Assembly (NCBI RefSeq): GCF_051020765.1
Contig: NC_134936.1
Coordinates: 1-64,000 of the forward strand
Reading direction: 5' to 3'
From: Lasioglossum baleicum
Lineage: Eukaryota; Arthropoda; Insecta; Hymenoptera; Halictidae
DNA length: 64,000 bases
Positions within the stretch are counted from its first letter, which is position 1. Each line of letters begins with the position of its first letter. Below the pieces are notes generated by a model, which was given only the letters and a program-made list of their open reading frames with translations, did no database searches and was not told the DNA's origin. Of this stretch, positions 51,941-61,342 are shown one piece after another. The position numbers and the translations under genes were made by a program.

Positions 51941-53875
51941 GTGCGGAATCGCTGTTTCGCGTGCTAGATCAGTGCATTTGCATGCAAATATGCGAAATTG
52001 GCACAGAAACTCCAATTCGGCAAGCACATTCACGATTTATACGAGCTTATGTCAGATTCGACGATTCATACTTTCAGAAGTGTATTTCTGTGCGGAATCG
52101 CTGTTTCGCGTGCTAGATCAGTGCATTTGCATGCAAATATGCGAAATTGGCACAGAAACTCCGATTCGGCGAGCACGATCACGATTTATTCGAGCTTATG
52201 ACAGATTCGGCGATTCGTCGTTTCAGAAGTGTATTTCTGTGCGGAATCGCTGTTTCGCGTGCTAGATCAGTGCATTTGCATGCAAATATGCGAAATTGGC
52301 ACAGAAACTCCAATTCGGCAAGTACATTCACGATTTATACGAGCTTATGTCAGATGCGACGATTTATCCTTTCAGAAGTGTATTTCTGTGCGGAATCGCT
52401 GTTTCGCGTGTTAGATCAGTGCATTTGCATGCAAATATGCAAAATGGCACAGAAACTCCGATTCGGCAAGCACGATCACGATTTATTCGAGCTTATGTCA
52501 GATTCCACGTTTCTTCGTTTCAGATGTGTATTTCGGTGCGGAATCGCTGTTTCGCGTGCTAGATCAGTGCATTTGTATGCAAATATGCGAAATTGGCAGA
52601 GAAACTCCAATTCGGCAAACGCGATCACGATTTATTCGAGCTTATGTCAGATTCGACGATTCGTCGTTTCAGAAGTGTATTTCTGTGCGGAATCGCTGTT
52701 TCCCGTGCTAGATTAGTGCATTTGCATGCAAACATGCAAAATGGCCCAGAAACTCCGATTCGGCAAGCACGATCACGATTTAATCTAAGCTTATATCAGA
52801 TTCGACGATTCATCGTTTCAGAAGTGTATTTCTGTGCGGAATCGCTGTTTCGCGTGCTAGATCAATGCATTTGCATGCAAATATGCGAAATTGGCACAGA
52901 AACTCCAATTCGGCAAGCACGATCACGATTTATTCGAGCTTATGTCAGATTCGACGATTCGTCGTTTCAGAAGTGTATTTCGGTGCGGAATCGCTGTTAA
53001 GCGTGCTAGATCAGTACATATGCATGCAGATATGCGAAATTGGCACTGGAACTCCGATTCGGCAAGCACGATCACGATTTATACGAGCTTATGTCAGATT
53101 CGCCGATTCATCGTTTCAGAAGTGTATTTCTGTGCGGAATCGCTGTTTCGCGTGCTAGATCAGTGCATTTGCATGCAAATATGCGAAATTGGCACAGAAA
53201 CTCCGATTCGGCAAGCACTATAACGATTTAATCGAGCTTATATCAGATTCGACGATTCATCGTTTCAGAAGTGTATTTCTGTGCGGAATCGCTGTTTCGC
53301 GTGCTAGATCAGTGCATTTGCATGCAAATATGCGAAATTGGCACAGAAACTCCAATTCGGCAAGCACATTCACGATTTGTACGAGCTTATGTCGGATTCG
53401 ACGATTCATCCTTTCAGAAGTGTATTTCTGTGCGGAATCGCTGTTTCGCGTGCTAGATCAGTGCATTTGCATGCAAATATGCGAAATTGGCACAGAAACT
53501 CCGATTCGGCGAGCACGATCACGATTTATTCGAGCTTATGACAGATTCGGCGATTCGTCGTTTCAGAAGTGTATTTCTGTTCGGAATCGCTGTTTCGCGT
53601 GCTAGATCAGTGCATTTGCATGCAAATATGCGAAATTGGCACAGAAACTCCAATTCGGCAAGTACATTCACGATTTATACGAGCTTATGTCAGATGCGAC
53701 GATTTATCCTTTCAGAAGTGTATTTCTGTGCGCAATCGCTGTTTCGCGTGTTAGATCAGTGCATTTGAATGCAAATATGCAAAATGGCACAGAAACTCCG
53801 ATTCGGCAAGCACGATCACGATTTATTCGAGCTTATGTCAGATTCCACGTTTCTTCGTTTCAGATGTGTATTTCG
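51941..53875 (+). repeat. Higher-order repeat, unit 3 (13 monomers)
   Basis: 1,935 bp with the full complement of monomers. Private changes sit in the last monomers: GATTTGTACG and GTCGGATTCG near 53,380-53,400, and TCTGTTCGG near 53,580. The core 52,147-53,158 appears identical to the other copies. Confidence 0.88.
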
Positions 53876-55385
53876 GTGCGGAATCGCTGTTTCGCGTGCA
53901 AGATCAGTGCATTTGCATGCAAATATGCGAAATTTTCACAGAAACTCCGATTCGGCAAGCACTATAACGATTTTTTCGAGCTTATGTCAGATTCGACGAT
54001 TCATACTTTCAGAAGTGTATTTCTGTGCGGAATCGCTGTTTCGCGTGCTAGATCAGTGCATTTGCATGCAAATATGCGAAATTGGCACAGAAACTCCGAT
54101 TCGGCGAGCACGATCACGATTTATTCGAGCTTATGACAGATTCGGCGATTCGTCGTTTCAGAAGTGTATTTCTGTGCGGAATCGCTGTTTCGCGTGCTAG
54201 ATCAGTGCATTTGCATGCAAATATGCGAAATTGGCACAGAAACTCCAATTCGGCAAGTACATTCACGATTTATACGAGCTTATGTCAGATGCGACGATTT
54301 ATCCTTTCAGAAGTGTATTTCTGTGCGGAATCGCTGTTTCGCGTGTTAGATCAGTGCATTTGCATGCAAATATGCAAAATGGCACAGAAACTCCGATTCG
54401 GCAAGCACGATCACGATTTATTCGAGCTTATGTCAGATTCCACGTTTCTTCGTTTCAGATGTGTATTTCGGTGCGGAATCGCTGTTTCGCGTGCTAGATC
54501 AGTGCATTTGTATGCAAATATGCGAAATTGGCAGAGAAACTCCAATTCGGCAAACGCGATCACGATTTATTCGAGCTTATGTCAGATTCGACGATTCGTC
54601 GTTTCAGAAGTGTATTTCTGTGCGGAATCGCTGTTTCCCGTGCTAGATTAGTGCATTTGCATGCAAACATGCAAAATGGCCCAGAAACTCCGATTCGGCA
54701 AGCACGATCACGATTTAATCTAAGCTTATATCAGATTCGACGATTCATCGTTTCAGAAGTGTATTTCTGTGCGGAATCGCTGTTTCGCGTGCTAGATCAA
54801 TGCATTTGCATGCAAATATGCGAAATTGGCACAGAAACTCCAATTCGGCAAGCACGATCACGATTTATTCGAGCTTATGTCAGATTCGACGATTCGTCGT
54901 TTCAGAAGTGTATTTCGGTGCGGAATCGCTGTTAAGCGTGCTAGATCAGTACATATGCATGCAGATATGCGAAATTGGCACTGGAACTCCGATTCGGCAA
55001 GCACGATCACGATTTATACGAGCTTATGTCAGATTCGCCGATTCATCGTTTCAGAAGTGTATTTCTGTGCGGAATCGCTGTTTCGCGTGCTAGATCAGTG
55101 CATTTGCATGCAAATATGCGAAATTGGCACAGAAACTCCGATTCGGCAAGCACTATAACGATTTAATCGAGCTTATATCAGATTCGACGATTCATCGTTT
55201 CAGAAGTGTATTTCTGTGCGGAATCGCTGTTTCGCGTGCTAGATCAGTGCATTTGCATGCAAATATGCGAAATTGGCACAGAAACTCCAATTCGGCAAGC
55301 ACATTCACGATTTATACGAGCTTATGTCAGATTCGACGATTCATCCTTTCAGAAGTGTATTTCTGTGCGGAATCGCTGTTTCGCG
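53876..55385 (+). repeat. Higher-order repeat, unit 4 (partial)
   Basis: The first monomer is replaced by a GCAAGATC/GAAATTTTCAC/GATTTTTTCG type up to TTCATACTTTCAG. From there the core (54,082-55,093) is again identical. Order departs from unit 1 after about 55,385, so the higher-order repeat ends here. Confidence 0.82.
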
Positions 55386-56705
55386 TGTTAGATCAGTGCA
55401 TTTGAATGCAAATATGCAAAATGGCACAGAAACTCCGATTCGGCAAGCACGATCACGATTTATTCGAGCTTATGTCAGATTCCACGTTTCTTCGTTTCAG
55501 ATGTGTATTTCGGTGCGGAATCGCTGTTTCGCGTGCAAGATCAGTGCATTTGCATGCAAATATGCGAAATTTTCACAGAAACTCCGATTCGGCAAGCACT
55601 ATAACGATTTTTTCGAGCTTATGTCAGATTCGACGATTCATCGTTTCAGAAGTGTATTTCTGTGCGGAATCGCTGTTTCGCGTGCTAGATCAGTGCATTT
55701 GTATGCAAATATGCGAAATTGGCAGAGAAACTCCAATTCGGCAAACGCGATCACGATTTATTCGAGCTTATGTCAGATTCGACGATTCGTCGTTTCAGAA
55801 GTGTATTTCTGTGCGGAATCGCTGTTTCGCGTGTTAGATCAGTGCATTTGAATGCAAATATGCAAAATGGCACAGAAACTCCGATTCGGCAAGCACGATC
55901 ACGATTTATTCGAGCTTATGTCAGATTCCACGTTTCTTCGTTTCAGATGTGTATTTCTGTGCGGAATCGCTGTTTCGCGTGCTAGATCAGTGCATTTGTA
56001 TGCAAATATGCGAAATTGGCAGAGAAACTCCAATTCGGCAAACGCGATCACGATTTATTCGAGCTTATGACAGATTCGGCGATTCGTCGTTTCAGAAGTG
56101 TATTTCTGTGCGGAATCGCTGTTTCGCGTGCTAGATCAGTGCATTTGTATGCAAATATGCGAAATTGGCAGAGAAACTCCAATTCGGCAAACGCGATCAC
56201 GATTTATTCGAGCTTATGTCAGATTCGACGATTCGTCGTTTCAGAAGTGTATTTCTGTGCGGAATCGCTGTTTCGCGTGTTAGATCAGTGCATTTGAATG
56301 CAAATATGCAAAATGGCACAGAAACTCCGATTCGGCAAGCACGATCACGATTTATTCGAGCTTATGTCAGATTCCACGTTTCTTCGTTTCAGATGTGTAT
56401 TTCTGTGCGGAATCGCTGTTTCGCGTGCTAGATCAGTGCATTTGTATGCAAATATGCGAAATTGGCAGAGAAACTCCAATTCGGCAAACGCGATCACGAT
56501 TTATTCGAGCTTATGACAGATTCGGCGATTCGTCGTTTCAGAAGTGTATTTCTGTGCGGAATCGCTGTTTCGCGTGCTAGATCAGTGCATTTGTATGCAA
56601 ATATGCGAAATTGGCAGAGAAACTCCAATTCGGCAAACGCGATCACGATTTATTCGAGCTTATGTCAGATTCGACGATTCGTCGTTTCAGAAGTGTATTT
56701 CTGTG
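55386..56705 (+). repeat. 3-unit (446-bp) repeats rich in class D monomers
   Basis: 55,643-56,259 recurs at 56,089-56,705. Class D units (GTATGCAAAT, GGCAGAG, CAAACGCGATC) alternate with class B and GACAGATTCGGCG types. The hybrid segment TTTCAGATGTGTATTTCTG occurs near 55,941 and 56,387. Confidence 0.82.
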
Positions 56706-57503
56706 CCGAATCGCTGTTTCGCGTGCTAGATCAGTGCATTTGCATGCAAATATGCGAAATTGGCACAGAAACTCCGATTCGGCAAGCACTATAACGATTT
56801 AATCCAGCTTATATCAGATTCGACGATTCATCGTTTCAGAAGTGTATTTCTGTGCGGAATCGCTGTTTCGCGTGCTAGATCATTGCATTTGCATGCAAAT
56901 ATGCGAAATTGGCACAGAAACTCCAATTCGGCAAGCACGATCACGATTTATTCGAGCTTATGTCAGATTCGACGATTCGTCGTTTCAGAAGTGTATTTCT
57001 GTGCGGAATCGCTGTTTCCCGTGCTAGATCAGTGCATTTGCATGCAAATATGCGAAATTGGCTCAGAAACTCCAATTCGGCAAGCACAATCACGATTTAT
57101 ACGAGCTTATGTCAGATGCGACGATTTATCCTTTCAGAAGTGTATTTCTGTGCGGAATCGCTGTTTCGCGTGTTAGATCAGTGCATTTGAATGCAAATAT
57201 GCAAAATGGCACAGAAACTCCGATTCGGCAAGCACGATCACGATTTATTCGAGCTTATGTCAGATTCCACGTTTCTTCGTTTCAGATGTGTATTTCGGTG
57301 CGGAATCGCTGTTTCGCGTGCAAGATCAGTGCATTTGCATGCAAATATGCGAAATTTTCACAGAAACTCCGATTCGGCAAGCACTATAACGATTTTTACG
57401 AGCTAATGTCAGATTCGACGATTCATCGTTTCAGAAGTGTATTTCTGTGCGGAATCGCTGTTTCGCGTGCTAGATCAGTGCATTTGTATGCAAATATGCG
57501 AAA
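56706..57503 (+). repeat. Segment resembling the start of block K
   Basis: 56,760-57,140 follows 26,719-27,100 at offset 30,041. Private changes are GATCATTGCATT near 56,880 and TTGGCTCAG near 57,060. The following units resemble 2,909 onward; GAGCTAATGTC near 57,402 is private. Confidence 0.7.
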
Positions 57504-58397
57504 TTGGCAGAGAAACTCCAATTCGGCAAACGCGATCACGATTTATTCGAGCTTATGTCAGATTCGACGATTCGTCGTTTCAGAAGTGTATTTCGGTGCG
57601 GAATCGCTGTTAAGCGTGCTAGATCAGTACATATGCATGCAGATATGCGAAATTGGCACTGGAACTCCGATTCGGCAAGCACGATCACGATTTATACGAG
57701 CTTATGTCAGATTCGCCGATTCATCGTTTCAGAAGTGTATTTCTGTGCGGAATCGCTGTTTCGCGTGCTAGATCAGTGCATTTGCATGCAAATATGCGAA
57801 ATTGGCACAGAAACTCCAATTCGGCAAGCACGATCACGATTTATTCGAGCTTATGTCAGATTCGACGATTCGTCGTTTCAGAAGTGTATTTCGGTGCGGA
57901 ATCGCTGTTAAGCGTGCTAGATCAGTACATATGCATGCAGATATGCGAAATTTTCACAGAAACTCCGATTCGGCAAGCACTATAACGATTTTTACGAGCT
58001 TATGTCAGATTCGACGATTCATCGTTTCAGAAGTGTATTTCTGTGCGGAATCGCTGTTTCGCGTGCTAGATCAATGCATTTGCATGCAAATATGCGAAAT
58101 TGGCACAGAAACTCCAATTCGGCAAGCACGATCACGATTTATTCGAGCTTATGTCAGATTCGACGATTCGTCGTTTCAGAAGTGTATTTCGGTGCGGAAT
58201 CGCTGTTAAGCGTGCTAGATCAGTACATATGCATGCAGATATGCGAAATTGGCACTGGAACTCCGATTCGGCAAGCACGATCACGATTTATACGAGCTTA
58301 TGTCAGATTCGCCGATTCATCGTTTCAGAAGTGTATTTCTGTGCGGATTCGCTGTTTCGCGTGCTAGATCAGTGCATTTGCATGCAAATATGCGAAA
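57504..58397 (+). repeat. 2- and 4-unit local repeats
   Basis: Units at 57,802 and 58,100 match (298 bp), as do 57,653 and 58,249 (596 bp). The GATTCGTCG...GTATTTCGG...CTGTTAAGC unit, a recombinant type from the higher-order region, occurs three times. GCGGATTCGC near 58,345 is private. Confidence 0.75.
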
Positions 58398-59990
58398 TTG
58401 GCACAGAAACTCCGATTCGGCAAGCACTATAACGATTTAATCGAGCTTATATCAGATTCGACGATTCATCGTTTCAGAAGTGTATTTCTGTGCGGAATCG
58501 CTGTTTCGCGTGCTAGATCAGTGCATTTGCATGCAAATATGCGAAATTGGCACAGAAACTCCGATTCGGCGAGCACGATCACGATTTATTCGAGCTTATG
58601 ACAGATTCGGCGATTCGTCGTTTCAGAAGTGTATTTCTGTGCGGAATCGCTGTTTCGCGTGTTAGATCAGTGCATTTGAATGCAAATATGCAAAATGGCA
58701 CAGAAACTCCGATTCGGCAAGCACGATCACGATTTATTCGAGCTTATGTCAGATTCCACGTTTCTTCGTTTCAGATGCGTATTTCGGTGCGGAATCGCTG
58801 TTTCGCGTGCAAGATCAGTACATTTGCATGCAAATATGCGAAATTTTCACAGAAACTCCGATTCGGCAAGCACTATAACGATTTTTTCGAGCTTATGTCA
58901 GATTCGACGATTCATCGTTTCAGAAGTGTATTTCTGTGCGGAATCGCTGTTTCGCGTGCTAGATCAATGCATTTGCAAGCAAATATGCGAAATTGGCACA
59001 GAAACTCCAATTCGGCAAGCACGATCACGATTTATTCGAGCTTATGTCAGATTCGACGATTCGTCGTTTCAGAAGTGTATTTCTGTGCGGAATCGCTGTT
59101 TCCCGTGCTAGATCAGTGCATTTGCATGCAAATATGCGAAATTGGCACAGAAACTCCAATTCGGCAAGCACAATCACGATTTATACGAGCTTATGTCAGA
59201 TTCGACGATTCATCGTTTCAGATGTGTATTTCGGTGCGGAATCGCTGTTAAGCGTGCTAGATCAGTACACATGCATGCAGATATGCGAAATTGGCACTGG
59301 AACTCCGATCGGCAAGCACGATCACGATTTATACGAGCTTATGTCAGATTCGCCGATTCATCGTTTCAGAAGTGTATTTCTGTGCGGAATCGCTGTTTCG
59401 CGTGCTAGATCAGTGCATTTGAATGCAAATATGCAAAATGGCACACAAACTCCGATTCGGCAAGCAAGATCACGATTTATTCGAGCTTATGTCAGATTCC
59501 ACGATTCTTCGTTTCAGATGTGTATTTCGGTGCGGAATCGCTGTTTCGATTGCAATATCAGTGCATTTGCATGCAAATATGCGAAATTTTCACAGAAACT
59601 CCGATTCGGCAAGCACTATCACGATTTATATGAGCTTATGTCAGATTCGACGATTCATCGTTTCAGAAGTGTAATTCTGTGCGGAATCGCTGTTCCGCGT
59701 TCTAGATCAGTGCATTGGCATGCAGTTATGCGAAATTGGCACAGAAACTCCGATTCGGCAAGCGCGATCACGATTTATTCGAGCTTATGTCAGATTCGAC
59801 GATTCGTCGTTTCAGAAGTGTATTTCTGTGCGGAATCGCTGTTTCCCGTGCTAGATCAGTGCATTTGCATGCAAATATGCGAAATTGGCACAGAAACTCC
59901 TATTCGGCAAGCACAATCACGATTTATACGAGCTTATGTCAGATTCGCCGATTCATCGTTTCATAAGTGTATTTCTGTGCGATATCGCTG
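58398..59990 (+). repeat. Block E family, 58-kb copy
   Basis: 58,547-59,460 follows 12,437-13,350 at offset 46,110. Private changes seen are AGATGCGTATTTCGG near 58,778, CAAGCAAGATC near 59,464 and TTTCGATTGC near 59,547. The end carries GCATTGGCATGCAGTTATGC (59,712 onward), linking to family Q. Confidence 0.78.
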
Positions 59991-61342
59991 TTTCGCGTGC
60001 AAGATCAGTGCATTTGCATGCAAATATGCGAAATTTTCACAGAAACTCCGATGCGGCAAGCACTATCACGATTTATACGAGCTTATGTCAGATTCGACGA
60101 TTCATCGTTTCAGAAGTGTATTTCTGCGCGGAATCGCTGTTTCGCCTGCTAGATCAGTGCATTTGAATGCAAATATGCAAAATGGCACACAAACTCCGAT
60201 TCGGCAAGCACGATCACGATTTATTCGAGCTTATGTCAGATTCCACGATTCTTCGTTTCAGATGTGTTTTTCGGTGCGGAATCGCTGTTTCGCGTGCAAG
60301 ATCAGTGCATTTGCATGCAAATATGCGAAATTTTCACAGAAACTCCGATTCGGCAAGCACTATCACGATTTATACGAGCTTATGTCAGATTCGACGATTC
60401 ATCGTTTCAGAAGTGTATTTCTGTGCGGAATCGCTGTTCCGCGTTCTAGATCAGTGCATTTGCATGCAAATATGCGAAATTGGCACAGAAACTCCGTTTC
60501 GGCAAGCGCGATCACGATTTATTCGAGCTTATGTCAGATTCGACGATTCGTCGTTTCAGAAGTGTATTTCTGTGCGGAATCGCTGTTTCCCGTGCTAGAT
60601 CAGTGCATTTGCATGCAAATATGCGAAATTGGCACAGAAACTCCAATTCGGCAAGCACAATCACGATTTATACGAGCTTATGTCAGATTCGACGATTCAT
60701 CGTTTCAGATGTGTATTTCGGTGCGGAATCGCTGTTAAGCGTGCTAGATCAGTACACATGCATGCAGATATGCGAAATTGGCACTGGAACTCCGATCGGC
60801 AAGCACGATCACGATTTATACGAGCTTATGTCAGATTCGCCGATTCATCGTTTCAGAAGTGTATTTCTGTGCGGAATCGCTGTTTCGCGTGCTAGATCAG
60901 TGCATTTGAATGCAAATATGCAAAATGGCACACAAACTCCGATTCGGCAAGCACGATCACGATTTATTCGAGCTTATGTCAGATTCCACGATTCTTCGTT
61001 TCAGATGTGTATTTCGGTGCGGAATCGCTGTTTCGCTTGCAATATCAGTGCATTTGCATGCCAATATGCGAAATTTTCGCAGAAACTCCGATTCGGCAAG
61101 CACTATCACGATTTATACGAGCTTATGTCAGATTCGACGATTCATCGTTTCAGAAGTGTAATTCTGTGCGGAATCGCTGTTCCGCGTTCTAGATCAGTGC
61201 ATTGGCATGCAGTTATGCGAAATTGGCACAGAAACTCCGATTCGGCAAGCGCGACCACGATTTATTCGAGCTTATGTCAGATTCGACGATTCGTCGTTTC
61301 AGAAGTGTATTTCTGTGCGGAATCGCTGTTTCCCGTGCTAGA
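59991..61342 (+). repeat. Block Q, copy at 60 kb
   Basis: This matches 40,946-42,297 at offset 19,045. Private changes are TCTGCGCGG near 60,126, CTCCGTTTCGG near 60,496, CATGCCAATATGCG near 61,060 and TTTTCGCAG near 61,078. It is the last segment in the window with a recognisable long-range partner. Confidence 0.8.

Noticed and set aside
58993..60738. A 581-codon plus-strand open frame, and other frames of 230-336 codons, as repeat-protein genes
   Set aside because: They are readings of the tandem unit in rotating phases. All three plus frames are equally open, most start at TTG or an internal ATG with no gene-like upstream signal, and their ends fall at the unit's own TAG or at variant TAA/TGA triplets.
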